Below, piece after piece: positions 17,816-27,088 of a stretch of 64,000 bases of DNA. The notes under the pieces were generated by a model, which was not told the DNA's origin, did no database searches, and saw nothing but the letters and a program-made list of their open reading frames with translations. Source of the stretch: Dyadobacter jiangsuensis (GTDB taxonomy: Bacteria > Bacteroidota > Bacteroidia > Cytophagales > Spirosomataceae); NCBI RefSeq assembly GCF_003014695.1, contig NZ_PYAS01000016.1, positions 62,001 to 126,000 of the forward strand, in the 5' to 3' direction. Each line of letters starts with the position of its first letter. The stretch's first letter is position 1. A program made the position numbers and the translations under genes.

Positions 17816-19273
17816 TTATTCTTCAATACATGCAACACCTTTCGCAGCGAATTGTTCGAGAACGCCGTTCAGGTTTGTCAGGTTGTCCTTAGCCTCAGCT
17901 TCGTCCTTAGCCTGGATTGCTTTTTCAAAGTATGGTTTCGCTTTTTTGAATTTACCGCAAACACGGCCTTCAACTTCTTTACCACGCTGCTGATATTCAG
18001 TCATGTTCATGTTATCCACTTCGCCTTTCAGCTGTACCGCTTCGTTGAAGTAGAAAACACCCAGGTTGTAAAGCGCGTCGTAGTTCGTTGCGTCGATCTC
18101 CAAAGCCTTTTTGTAGTTCAACACAGCTTTGTCGCTCGCTTCTTTTTGTTTTGCTTTCGCGTCAGCAAGCTCCTTTTGCATTGCAGCTACATCTTGTCCT
18201 TTTGCAGCTTCCTGCGCAACTTTCACTTCACCTTCGAGTTTAGCAACCGCTTCGACGCTCTCCTTTTTCTTAGCAGTCACGTCTGCAAGCTGACGTTTCA
18301 GGTCCGCATTCTTAGGCTGCTTCTTGATCAACGCACCGATACGTTTTACCTCTCCGTCATACACAGCGATCTTGTCCTTTTCGGCAGCAAGACCTTTCTC
18401 CGCAGTGCTGGCAGCATTATTTCCGGAACCTACTTTGGCGTTCAGTTGCTTCACTTTGTCGGTAGCTGTTCTGTACATGTTATCATACAAAATAGCCAGG
18501 TTTACCACATTCTGGGTGTTTTTTGGATCAGCTGCTGCCAAAGCTTCAAGCTCCTGGATAGCCTGATCTTCTTTACCCGAAGCAAGCAAGATGTTCACAA
18601 CTTCCGCTTTCAGGTCTTTGTTACCCGGAGATTGTTTCAAACCGTTGTTCAAGGTTTCGATAGCCTTGTCGAAGTTGTTTTCTGAACGGTACAGCTGAGC
18701 CAGACCGTAGAAAACGCTGGGATCTTTACCGCCGTTAGCAGCATATTTCTCGAAAGAAGATTTTGCAATATCCTTTTTGTCAAGCTGTTGCGCCGCGATA
18801 CCACCATAAAGGGATGCCAAAGTATCCTTTTTGTTGATCTCCTGAGCTGCCTGGAACATTTCCAAGGCACCGCCCAGATTCTTAGCCTGGTATTTTTCTG
18901 CGCCTTGTTTTACGAAAGCATTGAAAAGCTGGGTTCCTTCTCCGCCCGCGATGATGTTAGCGGCTTCTTTCGAAGATTTACCTGGCTCCCCTTTTTTCGT
19001 AACATCCAGCTCAACAACCTTTTTGTAGGCTTCCAAAGCCGTTTTTGCTGCACTAGAATCTACTTCTGAACCTTGTAGGGCTATGTTTTCATAAAGCTTG
19101 GCGCGTTCGAGCCAGAATGAAGCCTTGGCACTTGCTTTCGGGTCACTGGCATCTTTATCGCTTTTCTCTTTGTCCTTACGAAATCCATCTACCAAAGCCT
19201 TGTTCACAGCGTCCTGCGCCATCGCAGCACAGCCGAACAGGCTAAGTGCAGAAACAAAAAACAGTTTTTTCAT
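17816..19273 (-). CDS. Exported tetratricopeptide-repeat protein
   Basis: A 485-residue protein with a Sec signal peptide (KKLFFVSALSLFGCAAMAQ; cleavage likely after AMA). At least six TPR-like helical pairs can be seen: ALEAYKKVVEL, GALEMFQAAQEIN, AKSSFEKYAANGG, AIETLNNGLKQSPGN, AIQELEALAAADP and, near the C-terminus, AVLNYKKALEIDATNYDALY. A lysine/alanine/glutamate-rich segment of about 90 residues (roughly 285-375) should form a long coiled coil. The protein is probably a periplasmic scaffold. Similar TPR proteins are common next to core genes in Bacteroidota, and no enzyme motif is present. It follows gyrA on the same strand, but 72 bp and a good promoter separate them, so it can be transcribed alone. 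Confidence 0.8.
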   Translation of the reverse strand: MKKLFFVSALSLFGCAAMAQDAVNKALVDGFRKDKEKSDKDASDPKASAKASFWLERAKLYENIALQGSEVDSSAAKTALEAYKKVVELDVTKKGEPGKSSKEAANIIAGGEGTQLFNAFVKQGAEKYQAKNLGGALEMFQAAQEINKKDTLASLYGGIAAQQLDKKDIAKSSFEKYAANGGKDPSVFYGLAQLYRSENNFDKAIETLNNGLKQSPGNKDLKAEVVNILLASGKEDQAIQELEALAAADPKNTQNVVNLAILYDNMYRTATDKVKQLNAKVGSGNNAASTAEKGLAAEKDKIAVYDGEVKRIGALIKKQPKNADLKRQLADVTAKKKESVEAVAKLEGEVKVAQEAAKGQDVAAMQKELADAKAKQKEASDKAVLNYKKALEIDATNYDALYNLGVFYFNEAVQLKGEVDNMNMTEYQQRGKEVEGRVCGKFKKAKPYFEKAIQAKDEAEAKDNLTNLNGVLEQFAAKGVACIEE

Positions 19274-19310
19274 AAATATTAACTTTGGTTGTGATTGATT
19301 GTTCGAGTTC

Positions 19311-19343
19311 TAAATATAAATCAATTAATATAATTTTTACAAA
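19311..19343 (-). promoter_or_regulatory. Candidate Bacteroidota promoter for the TPR gene
   Basis: On the - strand, TTTG at 19343-19340 and TATATTTA at 19318-19311 are 21 bp apart. This matches the Bacteroidota pattern TTTG / TAnnTTTG except for the last base. The start codon lies about 37 bp downstream. Confidence 0.4.
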
Positions 19344-19345
19344 AA

Positions 19346-21976
19346 TCATGCCTCTGCGTCGTCGGAAGGCTCTTCGTCGTCTTCCTCTTCGTCGTCGGCA
19401 ATTTCCTCATCCTCGTCCAACTCATCATCCGTAACAATTACATCTTCCGCCGAAGCACCTTCCACTTGTGCTACCGGTTTAGCAACTACGTTGCCTTCTT
19501 CATCGAGTTCTTCCTCGGCTTTTTCATCCGGGTCTTTCAGAATGCGGGTTACCGAAGTAATTTCGTCGGTGCTGTTCAGGCGGATCAGTTTCACACCCTG
19601 GGTGTTACGTCCTGCCTGGCGGATGTCGAGTACGCTCATCCGGATCGCAATACCATTGCGCGTGATGATCATCAGATCATCCTCTTCCGTTACTTCGCGG
19701 ATAGCTACCAGTTTACCCACCTTGTCGGTTGCATTCATGGTCGAAACCCCTTTACCACCACGGTTAGTAACGCGGTAACTATCAATCGCAGAGCGTTTTC
19801 CGTAACCATGTTCCGAAACTACGAGCAGCTGTGCATCCTCGCGGCTGATACAAACCATTCCGATTACCTTGTTTTCCGGATCGTTCAGGTTGATACCACG
19901 CACACCGGCAGCGGTACGGCCCATTGGTCTTACGCCTTTTTCGTTGAAACGAACCGCACGACCGGCAGCAGACGCGATCACAATATCGTTGTCACCGTTG
20001 GTCAATGCCACGTTCAGCAGGCGGTCGCCTTCATTGATTGAAATAGCGATGATACCATTCGTACGCGGACGTGAATAGGCTTCGAGCAAAGTCTTTTTAA
20101 TAGTGCCCTGCTCGGTACACATAATGAGGTAATTGTTGTTGATATAATCCTCATCCGACAATGTCTTCACATTGATCACCGAACGGATCGAATCACCGGA
20201 TTCGAGGCTGATCAGGTTTTGGATCGGGCGGCCTTTGGAAGTCTTGCTTCCTTCCGGCACCTCGTAAACCTTCATCCAGAATAGCTTACCATATTCGGTG
20301 AATATCAAGAGGTAGTTAAGCATTGTCGCGGAGAACAAGTGCTCGGTGAAATCGGTATCCTTGGTTTTCACACCGCGGGAACCAACCCCTCCCCTTGTTT
20401 GCGTACGGTATTCCGAAAGCGGCGTACGTTTGATGTAACCTTCTTTGGAAATGGTAATGAGCATTTCCTCGTCGGCGATCATATCTTCATCGCTGAATTC
20501 CTCTGCGGAGAACTCGATTTGTGTCCTGCGCTCGTCGCCGTAGCGTTCCTTAATTTCGGTCAGCTCGGTCTTGATGATTTCGTACTTGCGGTATTCGTTG
20601 GCCAGAATGTCTTTCAAGTCGGCGATCAGGAGCATAATCTCTTCATATTCCTTCACGATTTTCTCTCTTTCCAGACCGGTCAAACGTTGCAAGCGCATAT
20701 CAAGGATCGCGCGTGCCTGGATTTCCGACAGACTGAACTGCTCCATCAATCCGGTCTTCGCAGTTTCCGGGTCACGGGCTGCACGGATCAATGCGATCAC
20801 GGCGTCGAGGTTATCGAGCGCGATCAGCAAACCTTGGAGAATGTGTGCACGTTTTTCCGCTTCGCGCAATTCGTATTCCGTCCGGCGGGTAATTACCACA
20901 ATCCGGTGGTCGACGTAATGCTTGATCAGGTCTTTCAGGTTGAGCAACACCGGGCGGCCTTTTACGAGCGCCACGTTGTTTACCCCAAAAGAGGTTTGAA
21001 GCGGTGTGTATTTGAACAGGTGGTTCAAAACGATATTAGGTATAGCATCTTTTTTCAGGTCGAAAACAATGCGCATACCTTCGCGGTCCGACTCGTCGCG
21101 GATGTCGGAAATACCTTCGAGTTTCTTATCATTGATCAACGACGCGATCCGTTCAATCATCGCCGCCTTGTTGATCATATAAGGAATTTCGGTTACGATG
21201 ATCTGCTCGCGGCCGGTTTTAGAAACTTCGAACTGCGCCTTCGAACGCATGATAATGCTTCCGCGGCCGGTTTCCATGGCCGAACGAACGCCATTGTAGC
21301 CGTAAATGATACCACCCGTCGGGAAGTCAGGAGCCTTTACGTGCTCCATCAGTTCCGGGATTGTAATGTCGTTGTTGTCGATGTAAGCGAGTACCCCGTC
21401 TACCACTTCGCCCAGGTTGTGCGGCGCCATGTTGGTGGCCATACCTACCGCGATACCGGAAGACCCGTTAACGAGCAGGTTCGGGAATTTGGCCGGAAGT
21501 ACCGACGGCTCGCTCAGCGAGTCATCAAAGTTGGGTTGGAAATCAACCGTGTCCTTGTTCAGGTCGGCGAGCAACTCATCAGCAATTCTTTTCAGCCTTG
21601 CCTCCGTATAACGCATCGCTGCCGGGTTATCACCGTCGACAGACCCAAAGTTACCCTGACCATCGACGAGCGGATAGCGCAACGACCATGGCTGGGCCAT
21701 ACGCACCATCGTGTTATAGACCGATGAGTCACCGTGCGGGTGGTATTTACCCAAAACCTCCCCAACAATACGAGCCGATTTTTTATGGGACCGGTTGTAA
21801 CTTACGCCCAGATCGTCCATTCCATAAAGGACCCGTCTGTGAACGGGTTTCAGACCATCGCGAACGTCGGGCAAAGCGCGGGAGATGATAACGGACATCG
21901 AGTAATCGATGTAGGCTCCACGCATTTCATCCTCGATATTAATCGGGATAATGTTTTCACCAGAAGATTCTGCCAT
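19346..21976 (-). CDS. gyrA: DNA gyrase subunit A
   Basis: An 876-residue GyrA, the breakage-reunion subunit that with GyrB introduces negative supercoils. The catalytic region is intact: [35 protein letters not shown] (residues 79-95) and the Arg-Tyr pair at 122-123 ([10 protein letters not shown]; Tyr123 matches E. coli Tyr122). The tower and coiled-coil region carry [21 protein letters not shown]. The C-terminal pinwheel has a diverged GyrA box at about 525-531 (QTRGGVG instead of QRRGGKG), with a second TNRGGKG later. A strongly acidic tail of about 40 residues ends the protein. The position equal to E. coli Asp87 is Asn88 (codon AAC), while the Ser83 equivalent is Ser84. ParC is unlikely because pinwheel boxes are present. 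Confidence 0.98.
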   Translation of the reverse strand: MAESSGENIIPINIEDEMRGAYIDYSMSVIISRALPDVRDGLKPVHRRVLYGMDDLGVSYNRSHKKSARIVGEVLGKYHPHGDSSVYNTMVRMAQPWSLRYPLVDGQGNFGSVDGDNPAAMRYTEARLKRIADELLADLNKDTVDFQPNFDDSLSEPSVLPAKFPNLLVNGSSGIAVGMATNMAPHNLGEVVDGVLAYIDNNDITIPELMEHVKAPDFPTGGIIYGYNGVRSAMETGRGSIIMRSKAQFEVSKTGREQIIVTEIPYMINKAAMIERIASLINDKKLEGISDIRDESDREGMRIVFDLKKDAIPNIVLNHLFKYTPLQTSFGVNNVALVKGRPVLLNLKDLIKHYVDHRIVVITRRTEYELREAEKRAHILQGLLIALDNLDAVIALIRAARDPETAKTGLMEQFSLSEIQARAILDMRLQRLTGLEREKIVKEYEEIMLLIADLKDILANEYRKYEIIKTELTEIKERYGDERRTQIEFSAEEFSDEDMIADEEMLITISKEGYIKRTPLSEYRTQTRGGVGSRGVKTKDTDFTEHLFSATMLNYLLIFTEYGKLFWMKVYEVPEGSKTSKGRPIQNLISLESGDSIRSVINVKTLSDEDYINNNYLIMCTEQGTIKKTLLEAYSRPRTNGIIAISINEGDRLLNVALTNGDNDIVIASAAGRAVRFNEKGVRPMGRTAAGVRGINLNDPENKVIGMVCISREDAQLLVVSEHGYGKRSAIDSYRVTNRGGKGVSTMNATDKVGKLVAIREVTEEDDLMIITRNGIAIRMSVLDIRQAGRNTQGVKLIRLNSTDEITSVTRILKDPDEKAEEELDEEGNVVAKPVAQVEGASAEDVIVTDDELDEDEEIADDEEEDDEEPSDDAEA

Positions 21977-22260
21977 AAACGATTAGAAAAGAATCAAAAT
22001 TTTAAGTTGGGCTAAACCGATAGATTCAATCGCCCAGCGGATTAATACAATCTTGTTGGTACTAAAAAGTCAAATTTCGCCATTTTTAAGCATTCTAACA
22101 AACTATCTTTTGTGCTATTTCGGCCCCTGGGGCGTATATGCGTGACTATCCGCGCATTACCTTTCAGAAATATCCCGGGGAAAACTAAATTGGCATCTAT
22201 CATTAAAAATCCCGTTCTTCCTGCTTATTAGCATTAGCTTAATTTTCGACAATTTCACCT

Positions 22261-23565
22261 ATGCCTTTACTATTAACCTTTATCGCGATCCTCGCCCTAA
22301 TTCTACTCATCGCCTGGCTTAAAATCGACACATTCATTTCTTTTTTACTGGTTTCCATCGCGCTCGGGCTCGCGAGCGGGCTGGAAGTGGACACGGTAAG
22401 CAAAGCCATCCAGAAAGGTGTGGGAGGGACCCTGGGCGACCTCGTACTGATTGTCGGGTTCGGGGCGATGCTAGGGAAGATGGTCGCCGACAGTGGTGCG
22501 GCCCAGCGCATTACCGATGCGCTGATCAGCCTTTTCGGTCAGAAATATATCCAGTGGGGCATGGCCCTCGCAGGGTTTGTGATAGGTATTCCATTGTTCT
22601 ATAATGCAGGTTTCGTGATCGTGATCCCGCTGATTTTCATGATCAGTGCAACCGCACGGTTACCATTATTATATATAGGTATTCCAATGTTATCCGCATT
22701 ATCGGTCGCTCACGGGTACCTCCCACCCCACCCTTCCCCGGCGGCGATTGCGAGCCAGCTGCATGCCGACTTGGGTAAGACCCTATTCTATGGGATGATC
22801 GTTTCGCTGCCAGCTATCGCGGTGGCCGGTCCTATTTTTGGAAAAACATTGAAGCGCTTCCAGCCCAAACCCGACGCCGACCTGTTCGACGTAAAACCCC
22901 GCCCTGCTTCCGAACTTCCCGGCTTGGGCATCAGCGTCGTTACCGCGTTACTACCCGTGTTTCTACTCACCACTATGTCGGGTGTCAAACGCATTTATCC
23001 CGATAACAAACTGATCGCATTGCTGGCCGAGCCCTATTTCGGAATGCTCGTTTCAGTGCTTTTTGCTGCTTACGCATTAGGTGTGAAACGTGGAATGAGT
23101 ATGAAAAAGGTGGGCAAATCCATGGAGGAAGCTTTCAAAGGCGTTTCCACCATCCTGCTGATCATCGCCGGCGCGGGTGTTTTTAAAGAAATCATGACCG
23201 CCAGCGGCGTAAGCACCTACATTGCCGAAAGCCTCAAGGGAATGGACATCTCCCCGCTCCTGCTCAGCTGGGCCATAGCCGCGGTGATCCGTGTTTGTGT
23301 GGGCTCCGCTACTGTTGCCGGACTCACCACCGTGGGTATCCTGGCGCCCCTGCTCGCAAACGCAGGCGTACCCGCGGAGCTGCTCGTACTCGCCATTGGT
23401 TCAGGCAGTTTGATGTTCTCTCACCTCAACGACGGCGGCTTCTGGCTCTTCAAGGAATACTTCAACCTGAGCATCAAAGACACGATCCTTACCTGGTCGG
23501 TAATGGAAACAATTGTGTCAATAATGGGTTTGCTGGGCGTTTTGGTATTAAATTTGTTCGTGTAG
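22261..23565 (+). CDS. GntP-family gluconate/D-amino-acid proton symporter
   Basis: A 434-residue inner-membrane permease with about twelve hydrophobic helices. Family motifs are present: GVGGTLGDLVLIVGFGAMLG, IPLFYNAGFVIVIPL, LSVAHGYLPPHPSP, VGSATVAGLTTVGIL and HLNDGGFWLFKEYF. GntP carriers move gluconate, other sugar acids or, in the DsdX branch, D-serine. Here the next genes encode a RidA-like protein, a D-threonine-aldolase-type enzyme and an M19 dipeptidase, which favours an amino-acid-type substrate. The galactonate genes elsewhere in the window leave a sugar-acid role open. It is divergent from gyrA with 284 bp between them. The start is an ATG with no better upstream candidate. Confidence 0.9.
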   Translation: MPLLLTFIAILALILLIAWLKIDTFISFLLVSIALGLASGLEVDTVSKAIQKGVGGTLGDLVLIVGFGAMLGKMVADSGAAQRITDALISLFGQKYIQWGMALAGFVIGIPLFYNAGFVIVIPLIFMISATARLPLLYIGIPMLSALSVAHGYLPPHPSPAAIASQLHADLGKTLFYGMIVSLPAIAVAGPIFGKTLKRFQPKPDADLFDVKPRPASELPGLGISVVTALLPVFLLTTMSGVKRIYPDNKLIALLAEPYFGMLVSVLFAAYALGVKRGMSMKKVGKSMEEAFKGVSTILLIIAGAGVFKEIMTASGVSTYIAESLKGMDISPLLLSWAIAAVIRVCVGSATVAGLTTVGILAPLLANAGVPAELLVLAIGSGSLMFSHLNDGGFWLFKEYFNLSIKDTILTWSVMETIVSIMGLLGVLVLNLFV

Positions 23566-23597
23566 CGAATACCACCCGTTGAAAGTCCTAGTCAATT

Positions 23598-23703
23598 CCG
23601 TCCGTTAAAACGGACGGTAATAGATTTTTTAACAATTATAGAGTATTCCGCACCCTATCTTCAATCTTTATCCTTTCGACTTGCCGTTCGTTTCAACGAA
23701 CGG
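23598..23703. repeat. Pair of 20-nt perfect palindromes (REP/BIME-like)
   Basis: The first unit, 23598-23617, has a 9-bp stem CCGTCCGTT/AACGGACGG with centre AA. The second, 23684-23703, has CCGTTCGTT/AACGAACGG with centre TC. They are 66 bp apart. The design (9-bp stem, 2-nt centre, CCGT...ACGG ends, about 85-bp start-to-start) is the same as the pair at 43688-43790. It lies between the GntP permease and RidA genes and may also affect transcription. Confidence 0.7.
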
Positions 23704-23816
23704 TCTCAGATTAGATTTATAGTTTGAGTTGGATTATAGATTAAAAGAAAGCTTTACAGAAAACAAGACTCAAAATTTAGTAAGTCAAGAAATCAAATTC
23801 AATCCACTTTATTAAT

Positions 23817-24293
23817 ATGGACAATACCCCAGAATCAAACTTCGCAGCCCTTGGCCTTAATCTTCCTCCCGCGCCGAAACCGCTGGGCGTTTACAAACCC
23901 CTGCTGATTGTCGACAAACGCTGGGTTTATGTCTCCGGCCATGGTACGGTACAGGACGACGGCAAACTGATTATCGGTCGCATCGGGAAGGACCTGAATG
24001 CAGATCAGGGTAAGCTCGCTGCGCGTCAGGTTGGTTTGGCTATTTTGTCTACACTGAAAGCCAACCTCGGCAGCCTCAACCGTGTTAAAAGAGTAATCAA
24101 AGTCCTCGGGATGGTGAACTGTACCGACGATTTTGAAAAACACCCGTTCATCATCAACGGATGCAGCGAGCTTTTCGCAAAGGTTTGGGGCGAGGAAAAC
24201 GGCATCGGAGTAAGAAGCGCCGTAGGTATGGGTACATTGCCCGACAACATCCCGGTAGAGATCGAAGCGATGTTTGAATTGGAGGAGAAGTGA
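23817..24293 (+). CDS. RidA/YjgF-family protein
   Basis: A 158-residue member of the RidA (YjgF/YER057c/UK114) family, somewhat longer than the usual 125-130. It has the subgroup opening LGLNLPPAPKPLGVYKP, then VYVSGHGTV, a helix RQVGLAILSTLKANLGSLNRV and the end block GVRSAVGMGTLPDNIPVEIE with the conserved Arg that binds the substrate carboxylate. RidA proteins hydrolyse reactive enamine/imine intermediates released by PLP enzymes. That fits the neighbour downstream, a PLP-dependent D-threonine-aldolase-type enzyme. This subgroup is less well studied than classical RidA, so deaminase activity is inferred. The downstream gene is separated by a 10-bp repeat array. Confidence 0.88.
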   Translation: MDNTPESNFAALGLNLPPAPKPLGVYKPLLIVDKRWVYVSGHGTVQDDGKLIIGRIGKDLNADQGKLAARQVGLAILSTLKANLGSLNRVKRVIKVLGMVNCTDDFEKHPFIINGCSELFAKVWGEENGIGVRSAVGMGTLPDNIPVEIEAMFELEEK

Positions 24294-24311
24294 TGAATAC
24301 CTAAAGAGTTA

Positions 24312-24457
24312 GTCAATTTCTAGTCAGGTGTTGTCAGAAAGTCATTTAATGTGTTCCTTCCACTTCCTGACAACTTCCGACAATATCTGACCAAACCTGA
24401 CGATACTTGACAACACCTGACCACACCTGACCCTACTTGACAATACCTGACCAAACT
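24312..24457. repeat. Inverted array of 10-bp repeats (locus 1)
   Basis: The left arm has GTCA-type units starting at 24312, 24323, 24333 and 24341. The right arm has TGAC-type units starting at 24368, 24378, 24388, 24398, 24408, 24418, 24428, 24438 and 24448, exactly 10 bp apart. The right-arm consensus TGACAATACC is close to the reverse complement of the left-arm unit GTCAGGTGTA. The array ends 20 bp before the next ATG. Confidence 0.85.
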
Positions 24458-24477
24458 GTCACCCAAACCTGCACCGC

Positions 24478-25590
24478 ATGTCCTGGTACCAGCTCAACAA
24501 CCCCGGAGAAGTAATATCTCCGTCGCTCCTATTCTATAAAGACCGCATCGAAAGCAACATACGGAGTATGGTCAGCATTGCCGGCTCGCCTGATCGGCTG
24601 GTTCCGCATGTCAAGACCCATAAATGCCCGGAGATCGTTGAAAAGCAGCTTTCTGCGGGCATTTCCAAGTTTAAATGCGCCACCGTTGCCGAGGCTGAGA
24701 TGGTAGCCAGCGCTGGTGCACCGTGGGTATTGATCGCCTACCAGCTCGTCGGCCCGAATATCGAGCGGCTCTTCGCACTGCGTGCGAAATTTCCGAATAC
24801 GACATTTGCGTCACTTGTGGACAACGAACAAACTGCGGCAATGCTCCATGAAGCGTCCATTTCAAAGGGACTTCGGTCGAACGTCTTTCTGGATGTCAAC
24901 AACGGTATGAACCGAACCGGCCATGCCACCGACGAAAGCCTGTTATCACTTTATCGCTATGTGAATAGCCTCGAAGGACTCGCATTTGGCGGTGTGCATA
25001 TTTACGACGGTCATATCCGCAATCCGGAATTCTCGGAGCGTAAAGCCGCTGCCGACGAAGCGTACGAAAAAGTGCTTCCGCTCCTCGATCGCATTGAAAC
25101 CGAGTGTGGATACGAACCGATGATCATCGTCGGCGGGTCACCGTCATTCACGGTACACACCCTACGGCCTGATGTCTACCTGAGCCCGGGGACGAATGTG
25201 CTTTGGGATTGGGGTTACGGCGACCGTTTCGACGGCCAGCCCTTCGAACACGCCGCACTAATCCTGACGCGTGTAGTGTCCAAACCGGCCCCTGGCATTG
25301 TCACGATAGACCTTGGCCATAAAGCCATTGCCGCCGAAAATCCAATAGAAAACCGGCTTCGTCTGCTCAACCTACCCGATTACACATTATTGGGACAAAG
25401 TGAGGAGCACGGTGTCCTGCAAGTAGGTACCGATGCCTGGGAAGCCATCCAGATCGGCGACGTTTTTTACGCACTCCCCTACCACATTTGCCCAACCGTA
25501 GCGCTGCACGATTTCGCAACGATAATCGAGGATGGTAACGTGGTGGACGAATGGCGCATCACGGCACGCAGCAGACGCATTACTATTTAG
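24478..25590 (+). CDS. D-threonine-aldolase / D-serine-dehydratase-type PLP enzyme
   Basis: A 370-residue fold-type III PLP enzyme with an alanine-racemase-like N-terminal barrel and a D-serine-dehydratase-like C-terminal domain. The block LVPHVKTHKCPE holds the Schiff-base lysine (Lys46). LDVNNGMNRTG and the phosphate-binding GGSPSF are seen later. The C-terminal LPYHICPTVALHDF gives the metal-site pair His336 and Cys338 (HxC) typical of D-threonine aldolases and eukaryotic-type D-serine dehydratases. It should cleave or deaminate D-beta-hydroxy amino acids in the cytoplasm. RidA upstream would remove the imine product, and the dipeptidase and permease would supply substrate. The gene is bracketed by two 10-bp repeat arrays. 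Aldolase versus dehydratase cannot be decided from sequence alone. Confidence 0.88.
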   Translation: MSWYQLNNPGEVISPSLLFYKDRIESNIRSMVSIAGSPDRLVPHVKTHKCPEIVEKQLSAGISKFKCATVAEAEMVASAGAPWVLIAYQLVGPNIERLFALRAKFPNTTFASLVDNEQTAAMLHEASISKGLRSNVFLDVNNGMNRTGHATDESLLSLYRYVNSLEGLAFGGVHIYDGHIRNPEFSERKAAADEAYEKVLPLLDRIETECGYEPMIIVGGSPSFTVHTLRPDVYLSPGTNVLWDWGYGDRFDGQPFEHAALILTRVVSKPAPGIVTIDLGHKAIAAENPIENRLRLLNLPDYTLLGQSEEHGVLQVGTDAWEAIQIGDVFYALPYHICPTVALHDFATIIEDGNVVDEWRITARSRRITI

Positions 25591-25606
25591 TGCCGGTTTC
25601 GTCGTT

Positions 25607-25770
25607 GTCAAGTATAGTCAAGTTCTGTCAGGTGTAGTCATTCATTGTTTCCCAAGGTTAATAAAACACCTGACAACACTTGACAACACCTGCCAACACC
25701 TGACAATACCTGACAATACTTGACCACCCCGGCAATACCTGACCATCATCTGACCATAATTGACATCCAA
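25607..25770. repeat. Inverted array of 10-bp repeats (locus 2)
   Basis: The left arm has GTCA units at 25607, 25617, 25627 and 25637. After a 30-bp spacer the right arm has TGAC-like units at 25671, 25681, 25691, 25701, 25711, 25721, 25731 (degenerate), 25740, 25751 and 25761. The last unit, TGACATCCAA, runs straight into the ATG of the dipeptidase gene at 25772. Confidence 0.85.
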
Positions 25771-25771
25771 T

Positions 25772-26842
25772 ATGTTCCTCTTCGACGCACACCTTGACCT
25801 TTCCATGAATGCCGTGGAATGGAACCGGGACCTTACCCAGGATCTGTATTCGATCCGCGACCGTGAAAAAAACCTTACCGACAAGCCGGACCGCGGCAAA
25901 GGTGTAGTGAGTTTTCCGGAAATGCGCAAAGGCAATATCGGGCTCTGTGTGGCCACGCAAATTGGCCGTTACATTAAGCCCGACAGCAAAATACCCGGCT
26001 GGCATTCACAGGCGCAGGCCTGGGCGATTACGCAGGCGCAGGTTGCCTGGTACAAGGCTATGGAAGATGCAGGCGAAATGGTGCAGATCACCGGATTAGC
26101 AGGCCTTCGGAGCCACCTGGAATTATGGCAAAATGCCGAATCGACCGAGGGCTTGCCGATCGGCTACATTCTCAGCCTCGAAGGGGCCGATTCGTTCGTA
26201 AGCCTCAAAAACCTTGAAACCGCTTACAGCTACGGCCTGCGCGCGATCGGGCCTGCGCATTATGGCCCGGGCGTGTATGCATACGGGACGGACTCGGACG
26301 CGCCCCTGAGCGAAAAAGGCAAAGACCTGCTCCGCGAAATGGATCTGCTGGATATGATCCTAGATGCGACCCATTTGTGCGACACGGCATTCTGGGAAGC
26401 CATGGACTTGTACAAAGGTCCGGTGTGGGCGAGTCATAACCTCGTTCGCGCCATTACGCCGCACAACCGCCAGTTTTCCGACGAAATGATCAAGACCCTG
26501 CTGGAACGCGACGCCGTGATCGGCATGGCGTTCGATGCTTGGATGATGATCCCCGGCTGGGTACGCGGCAAATCGACTCCGGAAAGCACCGGGCTGAAAA
26601 TCGAGCACGTCGTGCAGCATATCGACCACATTTGCCAGCTTGCGGGCAATGCATTGCACGTCGGTATCGGCTCCGACCTGGACGGTGCCTATGGTAAAGA
26701 GCAATCGCCGGGCGACCTGGATTCTATCGCGGATCTCCAAACGATCCCCGGGCTATTGGCCGCGCGGGGCTACTCTGCGAGCGATATCGAGCACATTATG
26801 TGGCGCAACTGGGTCAACTTCCTGGAAAGGAACTGGGCCTGA
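25772..26842 (+). CDS. Membrane-dipeptidase-type (M19) dipeptidase
   Basis: A 356-residue zinc peptidase of family M19. Metal ligands are visible: His7 and Asp9 in LFDAHLDLS, Glu in ILSLEGADSF, and His residues in DATHLCDTAFWE and ASHNLVRAI. HVGIGSDLDGAYG near the end carries the conserved Asp. Relatives hydrolyse dipeptides, often with a D-residue at the C-terminus, or act on beta-lactam-like substrates. It lacks a signal peptide and is probably cytoplasmic. It is the last gene of the GntP-RidA-PLP enzyme row and would release the amino acid used by the upstream enzyme. The ATG at 25772 is preferred: an in-frame TTG at 25760 lies inside the repeat array and adds nothing conserved. A strong terminator follows. 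Confidence 0.9.
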   Translation: MFLFDAHLDLSMNAVEWNRDLTQDLYSIRDREKNLTDKPDRGKGVVSFPEMRKGNIGLCVATQIGRYIKPDSKIPGWHSQAQAWAITQAQVAWYKAMEDAGEMVQITGLAGLRSHLELWQNAESTEGLPIGYILSLEGADSFVSLKNLETAYSYGLRAIGPAHYGPGVYAYGTDSDAPLSEKGKDLLREMDLLDMILDATHLCDTAFWEAMDLYKGPVWASHNLVRAITPHNRQFSDEMIKTLLERDAVIGMAFDAWMMIPGWVRGKSTPESTGLKIEHVVQHIDHICQLAGNALHVGIGSDLDGAYGKEQSPGDLDSIADLQTIPGLLAARGYSASDIEHIMWRNWVNFLERNWA

Positions 26843-26915
26843 CGGCATTAGCCTACTATTTTGCAAGAATTTATAAAATCTAATAAATTCTTAATATAGC
26901 AATAAAAGGAGTTTT

Positions 26916-26960
26916 CAAAAAAGCTTCGCAACTTGGTATCATGGTTGCGAAGCTTTTTTG
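26916..26960 (+). terminator. Rho-independent terminator after the dipeptidase gene
   Basis: A perfect 17-bp stem, CAAAAAAGCTTCGCAAC with GTTGCGAAGCTTTTTTG, surrounds an 11-nt loop. The distal arm contains a T6 run. It is symmetric and probably active in both directions. Confidence 0.9.
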
Positions 26961-27088
26961 TTTTAAACCCAAAATAAACACCCTTACTTATTTGGAATCA
27001 TTTTAAATAAGTATTAGCTTTGAATTATTAAGTCAACGATCTAAATCATGCCGGTAACATCCGGACCTTAAATTTCACGTAACGACCA

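Noticed and set aside
20339-21727. 462-codon open frame on the + strand
   Set aside because: It lies wholly antisense to gyrA, shows no domain, and is rich in His, Arg and Val as expected for the antisense frame of a GC-rich conserved gene.
19346-21976. ParC rather than GyrA
   Set aside because: Pinwheel box motifs (RGGVG, RGGKG) and the overall length with acidic tail fit GyrA.
24478-25590. Alanine racemase
   Set aside because: The C-terminal HxC metal pair and the KTHK lysine context match D-threonine aldolase / D-serine dehydratase, and the racemase C-terminal Tyr motif is missing.
25760-25771. TTG as an upstream start for the dipeptidase
   Set aside because: It lies in the decamer array and adds four non-conserved residues. 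The ATG at 25772 begins directly before the metal-binding HxD motif.
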